Assembly (NCBI GenBank): GCA_013400155.1
Contig: VXBM01000017.1
Span: 1,325,996-1,389,995 of the forward strand
Source: Helopsaltes ochotensis
Lineage: Eukaryota > Chordata > Aves > Passeriformes > Locustellidae
Direction: 5' to 3'
Length of the DNA: 64,000 nucleotides
Shown here: positions 24,963 to 36,980 of the stretch, piece by piece
How the letters are laid out: each line of letters begins with the position of its first letter
How positions within the stretch are numbered: position 1 is the first letter of the stretch
Notes under the pieces: model-generated
What the model was told of the DNA's origin: nothing
The model's input: the letters and a program-made list of their open reading frames with translations, nothing else
Database searches by the model: none
Translations under genes and position numbers: made by a program

Positions 24963-27699
24963 TAATTTAGGACTTCATTTTCCTTTGGGGCTCTCTGATC
25001 ATATTAAAGAGTCTTAACAACAGCACTGCTATATAAAGATGGAATCTGAGCACCTGGTCTATATGTCCAGTTCAAGGACTTAGGGAGGTTGGATCAAACT
25101 TCCTAGCTAAAGTGATTTCCTTACTCTTCTCTACAACTCCTACAAATGAATGTCCACATCTCTACCCAGTAAAGTGAGATTCCATCCTTGTGAGAATTCT
25201 GACACTACACAACGCAAGGAAGACAAGATCAACCATTACATTCATGTAGATCAATTTTACTTTCACATTTTCACACAGAATTGCTAAAGGCTGGCTCCAA
25301 GTGTTGACATGTTTGCTCAGTAATTCATGTGCCATGCTTCTCTTCAGTTAAACAAGAATAAAATACTCCTATTCCAGCATAAGATTGTCCACAAGTGGAC
25401 ACAATACAAATCTGAGTCAAAGCTGTTCTGCTTAAAATGATGAGCTCTCTCAGTTCAGATTAATGTTTCAATGTAGACAAGCCTTTTTTAAAGGAGAATG
25501 ACTGAAATGGTGGATGAAGTCTGCAGTCCTGCAAACTGCTGTTCTTCAAGTCTCCATACCCGTAATTATGTGCATCCAGGTTAAGTCCCACTGCCTACAC
25601 ATGGGAAAACCTAGCTGTAAAAAGAAGTGGTCTACTCTGTGGTAAGAGTTTTCACCTTCCACTTGCCCACAAGTCATATTGAGGTAATCCACCACTGCCC
25701 CAGTGGTTAATGCTGACTTGGGAAATCTAGTACCTGCCTTCTCAATAGTACTGGTTAGTGAGCTGCACACCAAGCTATAGAAGTTACCACCTAAATTCTT
25801 AATAAATCTGCCATTTCTAAAGTAAAAGAAGCAGCAGATAAAAATCACTCCACTTTCTGTCATGCTATTTTATATAATACTACCAACATGTAAAGAACCA
25901 AAGGATAGTTTTGCTTAGAGTTAACACATAAAATCAGAGAAAGTGTCTTTCTGAATACCACACATTATTTTCTTGAAATATTGCAGGTAAGTACCAAAAT
26001 TCCACAGAAGACTACGGGTTAAGTATATACTAGGGGAGTCTCTTTTGATAGGAGCCAGTGAAGCTTTTCTTGCATCTTAGTGGCAAAGGATTTACAGTAC
26101 TAGGGATGCCAACAACCCAAAATCAATTCACAACATAAAATGTTCTGTAAATCAGTGTGTTGCTGTTTGTTTAGAAAAGTGTGTGACACTATCAACTTCT
26201 ACTTTCAATACTTGTGCAGAAAATAATCACAGTTCAGGCGGCATTTGGGTATTTTGTATTTCAGAACTAGCAAAGAAGTCTGGTGACATGGTCATTGCTA
26301 TGGTAACTATACTTTTGTAGTGAACATTGAAGTAAGTAGGTACATAAAACATGTATAACTTGTCACTATATAAGTTACTGTTGCCCTGGGGCTGCAATAA
26401 TTTCCTTCCTTTAAAATCGTTAAATCTAGCCATAAATACTTGGTATCTCTCAATGTCCTATTATTTCAATAAGATGACAAGGCTCCTCGTACATAATATA
26501 GTGCAAACACACAAGCACATCAATTTATCAAAATAGGAACTTTCTGAAGAAGTAATTTATTGGCCTGTAAGTAGCAAAGTATGAACAGGCTTCTGGCCTG
26601 AATAAAGAAAACCACTTCCAGGTTTGTACTCATGCAAGACTGAGCTGTTGCGGGTTTAAAATGCTAAGGCAATTTCTCCATCATTGGGAAATACAGAGCC
26701 ATTTCCAGAAAGAGAGCTTCACTGGATCTTCCCAAGTCTTCCCCTTATTCTTTATTTCCTCCTCTCCTCAAATAATCACCAATGGCTGAGATGTGGAATT
26801 AAAAGACAGGCTGGACCCTGCCTCCTTCAGCAAACAGCAAAAATGTGAAGAAAAAGGTTTTGATTCCTTTTGTGTTCTGCTCTTCAACATAAAGAATGTT
26901 TGACCTAAGGAGGTCCTCCTTTTGTCCCAGCAGAGCAATATAACACCATTGTTACGTCTTTGATACACAAACTTGTTTTGGAACAGTGAAGTGCAAGTTT
27001 AACACAAGCTTCTCACACTTAGTGACAAATGAACTGCTTCTCAGAGAAAGGAAGCACAGTTGTCCTCCAGTTTAGAGCAGGACTGTAACTCTGCTGAGCA
27101 AGGGACAGGTCTGCCCATGGCACAGAACGAAGGCAGGCATGGATAGGTCAAGTGGATCCCTTGGGATCATTTCCTTGGCTTACATTACATGTATGGCTTG
27201 GAAGTCTTATGCTTCAGAAACAAAGGGAACAGTGTTCTACGACAGCTGCGTTATATCATCATATCAAATGGATTAGGATGGCCATGGAGACTGGAAGGCC
27301 TAGCCAGCTATCAGTGATGAGGGAAGTACAGCTGAATAAGTCTTTTACAGAACATACACCAATGTATGCCCAGCGACTGGACTAACGTCAACAGACACCC
27401 TTTTAAACTAGAGGATCCCACTGCTGCAAGGGAAAAAGAGAAAAGGTGCTAATTTCATGCATGATGAGAAAGCATCCACGTTAATGTATCATTGATGTTC
27501 TGGTCATCTCTTTGATGCCGGTATTAGGCCCTGTTTTTCACTTAAAGCGGATATTTGACCTCTGTTTGCTTTGACATATACTGTATCAAAACCTTACATG
27601 CTTTGAATATACTTTCTGAGTGTACAAGAACTTTATTTATGAATCCTTTGACAACTAGGTCCTTTTCCACAGATATTCATTGGCTGTATCCCAAAGGGT

Positions 27700-28455
27700 T
27701 TGCCAAATGTCATAAGTAATTATCATTTGAAATTTGACCTTTGGGCTATATTCAAAGATGGAAATTTGTACACAAACTATTCCACATTACTTTACCTAAT
27801 TATATCTAGAGGGACTACAGCAGTGCAGGGAGCTCAACATGGGATCAATGAAATGGTAGTTACCTATCAGTCCTTGCCTCATGATTTTATGGAGTGTAAC
27901 AATTCTGGGAAAGAAGCTCAAGGGCTGTTTTTTGGTTTCTTACTTTTAGATGTACTATCTCTAATTAACTCCATCCCTAATCAAAAAATCATGTGGCCAC
28001 ATCCTCTTTTCTTTAAAATACCCCCATGTCTTTGCTGCTTTAGCTACACTGTACAGAGGGAACCTGAGACAGAAGCTACAAGTCTAGAAAGGGACAATAG
28101 GGAACAAGATCTCCATACTCCTCCAGCAGTAAATTTCTACACCAACTCAGGCCATAATGTGCAACTTCACACTGACAGAACTGCAGATCACCTCTCACAT
28201 GCTTCACTCACCAGGAGTGCTCTCACTTCATTGTGCTGTTTTGCTGATACAGAAGGTACAGAAGTACAGGTTAACAGGTTGGTGCACTGTGGCTGTTTGT
28301 CTTATGCTCTGTTACATTTGGAAATCTATTCTTATGAGTCAACACCAATAAAAAACAATTTAAGGTTGGTACCACTTGAGAAGAATAGAATTTTTGCATT
28401 GCTGTGTAATCCTGGGTCTTTTGAATCCATGCATGATGCTTTTAAAAAGCCATAA
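27700..28455 (+). other. unexplained long open frame, antisense to ADK
   Basis: The frame is open for 251 codons and starts at a TTG. The first in-frame ATG is at 27853, giving 200 codons from there. This is by far the longest open frame in the window, where AT-rich intron normally closes within 100 codons. I recognise no domain, signal peptide, LINE, retroviral or housekeeping motif in it. The stop lies in an AT-rich trinucleotide repeat, and no polyadenylation signal with clear context was seen. An overlapping frame at 28157-28351 is also open, so local stop scarcity may explain part of it. It could be a chance frame, an exon of a lineage-specific antisense transcript, or a decayed insertion. 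I do not claim it is coding. Confidence 0.15.
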
Positions 28456-28530
28456 TGATAATGATGATAATGATAACAACAACACTATTAATAATTAATA
28501 ATAATAAGGACAACAAAAATAATAATAATC
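28452..28530. repeat. AT-rich trinucleotide repeat (AATGAT/AAT/AAC)
   Basis: Degenerate ATGATA, AACAAC and ATAATA units extend over about 79 bp, directly after the long open frame. Confidence 0.85.
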
Positions 28531-29630
28531 CAGGATGCAAATTTACATCAAGTCAATACCCAGTAAAAATCAGGGTATGAACTGATAACTTCAGTGTTAA
28601 GAACTGCATGTATGCTGTAAGAATTTTGCAATCCACAGCTTGAATGTGAACTTAGAAAACACAGAATTAGGTTGATACTGAAAAAAATTCAACTACGTTA
28701 AGATAAAAGACAAGCAAGTTACTCCTACATTAACTCTTGATATAACTCTTGCTTGTCTTGATATTATGAATGAAAGCATATATGAAAAAGTTCCACGTTC
28801 TGAAAACATAATTTCCAGATAATTTACTTCTCCATACACTAAAATATTTAGTAGTAACAATAGTTATTCTGCAGCTTTACTACAGGATAACCTATCATTA
28901 GTATTCTCAACAGTAGGACTGTGACACCTCCCCGACGCACAACTCCTTCACGGAGCTCTTGTGCTGACAGAGGACCAAGTTAACAAAGAGCCACCTATTT
29001 CTCACAAATCTTCCATCATGCGGTCCCTGCCCTCACATGAAAACTAATGTGGAAATGTAGGGAAGCCCAATCTCCTTTCCCTCAGCTCCCCTGCGTAAGT
29101 TAGGCATAATTCAGTTAATGTATTCTTAGCCCACAAGCTTTCACTCTGTTCTGCTAGAATTCAACAGTTGTTTTAAAACATGGGGACTACTATGAAAAGT
29201 TGCTGGAAGTATTCATGCAGAAAGCTGAAAAGATTGACAGTGAATTTTTTTACTTCTATAGCAAAGACTAATTTGTATTTTACGCTGTTTCAGCAGTCTT
29301 TAACTGTTTTCTTCAAAATCACTGGCTCAGTGGCACCATATGGAGCATGTTGAACTTAAGGTACCAAGAATGTGTCCAAGATATATCTCACTCCAGTGTG
29401 TTAAAACATTCCACCCTGCAGCTGTCATTATAGGAATATAATTCATACCCCAAAGTTTAAGGAAAAACAGTGTAGCTTACTATGCTTACAAAAATACAAG
29501 ATTCTTTTGGTTCCAAGTAACAGTCAGTAAAAGGAAAACAGTTAATCTTAAATACTGCTGTCTTAAATATTTGAAATTTTAACTGATCATGGAACTGCTT
29601 TAATTCTACACAATATTTAAGACTGAAAGC

Positions 29631-29643
29631 AAAAAAAAAAAAG

Positions 29644-29704
<61 letters not shown>

Positions 29705-29709
29705 AGAAA
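29631..29709. repeat. 79-bp poly-A tract with three G interruptions
   Basis: This is an A run interrupted by single G at 29643, 29692 and 29706, with a longest pure run of 48 A (29644-29691). No SINE or processed-gene body is recognisable upstream. CR1, the usual bird LINE, does not make poly-A tails. The simplest reading is an expanded homopolymer. Confidence 0.95.
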
Positions 29710-31616
29710 CATGGAAATTAATTCCTAAAAAAACCATAGGGAAGGGACTTGTATATCCAACCTTAGCACAGACCATCACTACTGTCTTTCTTTTCTATTC
29801 ACTGCATTTATTTTAAAAATTGATATATGAGATTATGGAGCAAAAACCTTAGCTACATTTTGTAATGGCACTGAACAAGTGTACCATCAGTGTTATGACA
29901 TTTCACCTCTCTCTGATCATTAATTCTCCAGTCTTTTCTTTGTTCTCTCTGTTTAAAATGTAAGTTTCTCAGGATAAGACATCCCTCTTTGTTTTTCACA
30001 GTGTATAGAACTGCAAATATCAGCTATAAAGTTAATTGCTGTAATAAGGATAGAAGATAGGCAAGAAAAAAACACATGACAGTCTCTTAGAAAAGCTGGT
30101 TTGGGATGGACACATAATTCAAATGGTCAGTTGTCAAGATAGTAATGCAAGATGCTGTTTAAAAGGATCCAGAAACCTCCATTCTTACATGCCAACCCAT
30201 CATCTAGTCCGTATATGATATGTTTTCAGATGAAAACTATTTTAGAGAATTAAAAAAATTTATTGATACAATTTCTTATAGGCCTTTCTCTGCAAAGCCA
30301 GGGAGTCGTATGAGGCTCAGGGGAAAACGTTTCAGAAATCTTCTAATCTCATGACAGCTTACTGATAAATGGCAGACTCCTGTGTAAGGCTTAATACCCT
30401 GGAGGCCTCCATGGGCAGGCAGTCAGTTGTGTGTGCCGTGCCACCAAGCCGGGGATCTCCCCTGGACTGCACTGCCAATCTTCCATTTTCAGTCACCCAG
30501 GGACCAAGGGCACTGATGCAGGCCTGAACACTGCGTGCCTTGGGGCTGTAGCCAGTAGGACAGGAAGGAGACACTTCCTATTGCACGGAGCTTACTGGGA
30601 ACGTGGAAAGGGTTTTTGTAGGTTAGTTTATTACAGCAAGATGGGAGGTTGGGGTGGCTCGGAGCACAGGAGCTGGCTCTTGGGAGACAGCACCAACTCA
30701 TACTCAGTAACGAGTACTACCAGAGACCTTGGTATACCCATAGCTAAGACAGGCAATGTAAGATCCACACAAATGTTGGATAATGTGCAATTGAAATAGG
30801 AAAGCGTTACAGAGTTATACGAAATTTGCACTCCAGGCTGTGGCTGAGTATGATGTGCTTCATTGCAGAAAAAAGAAATGCAAGAAATATACAAGAAAAA
30901 AGAAGCTTTTAAGGAAATATTATGAAAAGGCAAGCATTGCAACTTACTCCAATATCAATTCAAATTACTAACAGGGTTTGGGCAGCTTAGCATAGACAAA
31001 ATTAGTTACATTTCAAATAGTTTTCAAGATGAATTTGATATATTTCAAATCTCCTTTTGTGAATTTTATTTACACGAAGAATAACTTTTCTTGCTTGTAA
31101 TCCTGAACAAGGATTTATTGCAGATCTTATTAACAAATGAAAAAAACAGTAGCACTGAAAACATTTTTCAAATCTAATTAAAAAATTAATTTGAAACATT
31201 TCTACATATTATATAAGTTACCCAATGCTCTGCATCCACCTAACACTCAAAATCATTACAACATCATTCAATGTCCAAGATTTCAAAACAGAAAAACTAG
31301 GGGGTTTGCTTCATATTTCATTACATGAGACACAATTCTACAAGTTGTTATCTTGAACAGCATTCACAAGACAGAATGTCTGTATAGCTTACTCCTGGAT
31401 TAAGCATTTTCCTGGTCTAATAACATTGTTCAATAATCTATTACCTGCTCTCTTCCCACTAAATCTATGCAAATGTCATCCAAAGTATGTAACTTTTGTT
31501 AATTTATGTTGCAATATTTTACACAGTGCATTTTTCAAATTCAAGTAACAATAAAGAGAAACTTGTTTAAGAATAGCAGAGGTGAAGCATGGTTAAAAAG
31601 TGATAATTGGCATCCT

Positions 31617-31629
31617 AAAAAAAAAAAAA
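31617..31629. repeat. (A)13 homopolymer
   Basis: A short A run in intron with nothing else attached to it. Confidence 0.9.
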
Positions 31630-34600
31630 GAAGTCAAATGGAAGAGGTACAGGTACAAAATGAATCTGTGTGGCCTGAATAAAGTCTGTTACAATGAAGA
31701 CCCTCCCCTAAATACTTGATATATTTACCATAAATGAAAAGATAACTTTTGGACAGGTTATGTTGTCACTTCCTTGCAGACTGAAAACTTATTCTATTAT
31801 TAGGAGAACACCGCTGAAGATGATGTTATCACCCTTAACAATTTGATCTTGATTTTAGCTTGTTCTACCTGAAATATATACATGCACCGCTTACCCTAGG
31901 ACACAGAGTTCCTGTTTAAAATCTTAAAGAAACTCATCTGCAAGTTAATATGGACTCCTGAAACACAGGGTTTCCATGGGGTCCAAATAATGGGTCCAAC
32001 CTCCCACCATTCTACACCTTGGAATGCTGCTAAGTATGTTCCCCCACCTCTCAGGTAATGCTTGTTCAGAGATGGGTTACAACTGGCAGCATAAGGCTAC
32101 GTACTTCTTCAGTTCTTTTCATGAATTTAGATTCTAGAAGAAAGAAATTTGGTTCCAGATGATGAGTGTTCTTTTTTGAGCAGTGAGATTCAGTAGTTTG
32201 ACTCATTATCGTAATTCACATATACCAAGATGCAGCTCCATCCAAATCTGGCATTTACTTTGATGTTCAAATCAAATGCATAGTGTTTGGCAACTATATA
32301 TGCAGAATTTAAATTGACTGATCCATTTATCTGAAACTGGTATGTGTCCAAGACCACTCACAGATGTATCTCTCCTGCTCTAGTAGAAATTTCAACAAGA
32401 GGAAAAAGACATGTTAATCATAGCTGCTCCAAAATAACACATACAGCAAATATTGTGTGTTAAGACCATCTGACTGCCCATCCATGTTTCAAAAGAAGTT
32501 AAGAAAAACCAGGTAAACTGATGGTAAAGGATACCTGTAATTCCATGAAATTTCAGATATTTTTCCAGTTGCAGGGAGGTTCTCCTTGCAGAGCAATCGG
32601 GACTGCCCCAACAAGACATTTTATGGCTACCACTTAATTTCTCATGAAAATTCCAGTTCTTTTTTATATTTAGAAATGTTGCACAACCTGGATAGGTCAA
32701 CAGTCTGATAGATAAGATAAACATGCCCTGGTCTCTCAGAGGAATTCTGGAGCAGAAATACACTTTATTAAAAGAGATCCTAAAGAGAACCTAATTCTGT
32801 GAGGTCTCTTACCTGCCAGGGATCAAAAATACTGTCCAAAGCTTGGCCTCTCAGATTTTCAAAAATAGAATCCTTCAGAAGGGCAGCCACAGAGAAAGCA
32901 AAACAACATGCTGTCGATTGGTGTCTGCAGACCGGCTTAGACTCACAGGACAATAATATCAAGATGAAGAAGCAGAATTTCTCAAGTTCTCAATAAAAAT
33001 AGTGAGCTTCCCTTGATCCATGAGTTTTCAGCATCAGAAAAATTTAAAATAAAATTCCTATCTCCAGAAATATAGGGACATCTTCAAACAGCTTATTCAA
33101 CTAGCAAGGCTATACCTTGACAACAGCAAAAGAGCTTGAGAAGTATCACAAAGGACAGGTTAGTTAGGGATGCCAAGGGTCTTCCACTGGAATGCGTACC
33201 CCCTTGCCATTGCCTTCAAGGGACTTCCTCCAGGGCTAAAGGGTTTTGCTTCTCGAAGGCACAGCCCAGCTGGGGCCTAGCTGCTGCCTAGCTCACCTGG
33301 CGGGGCCAGCAGCAGACACTGATGGCCAGTTCCTGCGCAAGGGTGGAGAGGAAGTCCTTCTCCTTAGCTGGGGGGGAGAAAGAAACTTTCTACTTGTGAA
33401 ATTATAGCCTTCAAATAGCATAAATTGAAGATGATGGACACAACTGTTGGCAGAATTTAAAATTCAGAGTCGGGGGTTCCCCTCTACACAGCTAGAAATG
33501 GAACCAACAGTCAGGTTTATGTATTTCAGAAGTTCTACTTTTAGTCATTAGATTGCTACAATTCTGTGTTTTAGAGGGAAGCTCCTGCATCCTTCCACTT
33601 CAGCATGCAAAGCCAACTGACTTGTGGATGCTTGTTTCCCTGCCGGGACTGCACACATTGCTGGTTCTGACACAGAATGTGAGGAGTCAAAGGAGGGTCT
33701 GAGGACTTAATGAGCAACTTTTTGACAACATTACTTAGCACATATGGATTAGCAGTAGTTTTACCAAAGTATAGGTTTGATGGATCATTTCTCTGGAGAA
33801 CTAAAAAAAAATCAAATGTAATGACTAGGAGGGATAAGTTCTGTTAACTCAGAACAGAAAACTTATGGAGCAAAGCAATTTCTCCACATTGCTTCCCTGG
33901 GAGGTCAGTACTTAAACAAATGCTGTTGTAAGTCAGAATATGACCATTAAACCTGAAAATATAGCTTAAGGACACACTTTGATGTGGCTGCGAAATTATC
34001 ACCCAAAGGCTGTTATAAATGGGGTGGCTTAAGTTTATAAATAAGGCAAGGTTTTAGAGATCAATTAATGCCTTTGGGAAAACAATGGATGCTTTTATCT
34101 ATCTTTCAAATATTTTAGGTATGCTGCAATCATATTTTTTCTACTTCTTTTACAAGCTTATTTCCTGCTTTTAGGAAAACTCTGAAAAAAAAAAATTAGC
34201 AAAATATTTTTGCAACCCTTACATGTATTTATGCCCCACTGCATATGCTTCATAATATAGTGCACAATTAGCTTTCAATTTAATGTCATTACTTCAACTC
34301 TAAATTATAATTAAAAAATAGAAATAAAATACAGATTTAAATCAGTAATAGTTTAGCATAAGTTCTAAATACCCTCAATGTGTATTTTCATGAAGGAAAA
34401 ATAATTTTCCATTATTTACTTATACAGAGCAACTTTTCAAAAGTCTTAAGGAAACATCAGTGGGTTAAAATTATTCTTATAAAACCTACAGAAGGAATCC
34501 TGGTAACAAAAGATTATCTAGCTAATTGGAAATAAGAGAGGGTTCAAATGTCTAATTTTGTTCTTCTTTGTTGAAGCAAGCCAGAAGACTGAAACTAGCT

Positions 34601-35984
34601 AATAGATTTATAATGAGATGTGAAACTCTCTTGAGGGAATAAAAATATTATATGAGCTATATAAACAGAGTGAAGGAAGGTGTTGACAGAGAAAGATAAC
34701 ATGAGAGAAAGAACAAGGCTGAAACTGCAGTTTGGAAAAAATAGTGCTATGCAATATTACAGAAAATAGGTTAACATAATAAAGATATTGCCAACTCTAT
34801 TCCAAAACTCTCAAACCACGTTTTCAAGATTCTGTACATCAGCACGGACCTAGTACTGTCTCCTTTCTCCCCCTTCAAGAACCCTTTGTTCAGATGCAAA
34901 TTTGGAAGCACAGGAAGCATCAATACATACTCTGAATGCATCAATACAAAGTCTTTAGGTAAAAACTGTCTCTTTCATATAAAAACCTCTGTCCAAGAAC
35001 ATTTACAGCTGATATACAACTCATCCATGCATAATAACATTTAAAGTCAGTCAATGACTGTTTCTTTGCTGTATTGCCTTCGACACCCTAACAGCACTGG
35101 CTGCTTATATCTGATGAAACGGAGTGGTTATCAGGCTTTCTCTTTCAAAGTCCTTTGTACCACCATGGATTACCCTCTCATCTAATCAGATCTAGTGATT
35201 GAGTTGTCTGAGAAAGCTGGACCAGCTCAGTGATAAACAGCAGTCTGGCCCACAGAACTCACTCTTGCTCTGGATGTAAAATTGCTAAATCTGAGTAAAG
35301 GGGGCAGATGACACCATGTGATAAGGGCAGGTGAGAGAGGTCTACATCAGCTCACACTTCGATGCTTTCCATGGGGGTAACATGGCACTGCAGCCTTACA
35401 ATCCACTGCATGGACTACCTGTAACAGGGGGAGAATCTCCAGCACATGTTGGCATAAGAGGCCTTAGCATAACCTAACAATATTCTGACTCAGAAACTGG
35501 CTACATCTGCCCCACACAGGGCTTGAAATGTGGAGGCATTGAATTAACCTTAGCTGGATTGGGAAACAAAGCTTTATTGTAACATATTTTTCACTTACAT
35601 TGTTGTCTGCAAATATCTCAGTGAAATTGAAAAGTTCTGAATTTACACTGATTTAATGAAGTTTTTGTGAACATTTCAGCCTCTATTCTTCTTGCATCAA
35701 CCACATAATTCAATTTTATTCATACTCTTACTTTTGCAGTTCTTAAATTATGTATTAGATATTATATATTATACATTTTTGCCCTAGTGATCTGAGTATT
35801 AAAAGGCATATGTAGTTTACCTTTAAAAGGATTTCAGAGACATACATTAATATTACACTGAAAACTGAAAGCCAGGTTCTGCAGGTTTTTTTCCTCCAGA
35901 CAGGTGAGTTTTGTCCAAAATGTATTCAGCAGCTAAACACATTTCAAGAGACTTAACTGAAGAAAAAAGTTAGAATGCAATTGT

Positions 35985-36135
35985 GCTTGTTCCTGGCTCT
36001 GCTCTTGCTGTATGACCTTGGGCAAATAACCTTTCAATTGTCCACCTGTAAAACAGTCAAGACTACACACCCACCTTATTGGTTTATTCTGAGCTTTAAT
36101 GTGTATGAAGTGCTAGGAGATGCTCTGGGAAGTGC
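35985..36135 (+). mobile_element. MIR-like SINE fragment
   Basis: The order of segments follows MIR: CCTGGCTCTGCTCTTGC, then TGTATGACCTTGGGCAAATA (the MIR core hallmark TGTGTGACCTTGGGCAA), then CCACCTGTAAAACAGT, then GAGCTTTAATGTGTATGAAG and TGCTAGGAGATGCT. This runs from the tRNA-distal core to the 3' end. Divergence is high, as expected for an amniote-age copy. It lies antisense to ADK. Boundaries are approximate. Confidence 0.65.
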
Positions 36136-36801
36136 TACAAAGTGAAAAGGGTTATCAATCATCGTCAGTAAAACACAAGCTGCTGAAATACAGTGGAATC
36201 TGCCTTCCTCTCTCAAAGGACATGTTCCATCTTGTGCTGCGTGTTCTCCAGTATTCACAGTCTTAAAAGTATCTCAACACTGCATAGCATAAGGAAGGAT
36301 AAATATCCCTAAGCATTCTGCAAGACTACCAGAAAATATTTTCAGTTTTAAGAAGTGAAGTCTGTTGGAAAGCATAAGCTTTGCTTCTAAATACCTGCTT
36401 GTTTCCCATAACACGAAACAAAAAAGACATTTTTCAAGAAAGGATTCCTAAATTGCTTAAATAGCTAGACATTAGCTGAAAGCACTAAATATAAATTTAA
36501 ATACTTGGCTCTCAATTTTCCTTTCATTCATAATGTACTAGGTACACTATACTAAAATAATTACTTGCTTATTACTCATGAATTTCAGTGCAGCAGCTGA
36601 GACAATGTAGATAAATAAGATGATTAATTGAGACAGAATGAATCACAACAAAATATGTTGTTGTAAAAGGTATGGTTAACTCCACAGTGATTCATATCAT
36701 TTCAGATAACAAGGCTTTTATCAAAAACGGCTGCAAGGTTGGGAAATGATTTAAAAGCATTTTATCTTAGAGAGCCACTGCAGTTCACATGGGAGGGAAA
36801 A

Positions 36802-36802
36802 N
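36802..36802. other. unresolved base (N)
   Basis: The only N in the window. It sits in the purine-rich run GGGAGGGAAAANAGGAGAG, in intron, with no coding consequence. Confidence 0.99.
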
Positions 36803-36954
36803 AGGAGAGAAGAAGCAGCAGATTCAGTGTCTGCAGCTGAAATAGCCTTGGGCTGTTTCAGCATCCTTCCCACAGCACATCTTTACAACACGCCACTGAC
36901 ATTGTCAACCTCCCTTCTGCTGGAGACCCTCTCATTTTTCAGATGGCCACAATT

Positions 36955-36980
36955 TATTAGATATTCCTGAATATCTAATA
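36955..36980. repeat. perfect inverted repeat, 11-bp arms, 4-nt loop
   Basis: TATTAGATATT and AATATCTAATA flank CCTG. Such AT-rich palindromes arise by chance or as fragments of small inverted-repeat transposons. No flanking terminal repeats were seen. Confidence 0.8.

Noticed and set aside
25025..25050. TATA-like GCTATATAAAG as a promoter
   Set aside because: It is isolated in AT-rich intron, with no GC-rich start region, CCAAT box or open frame downstream.
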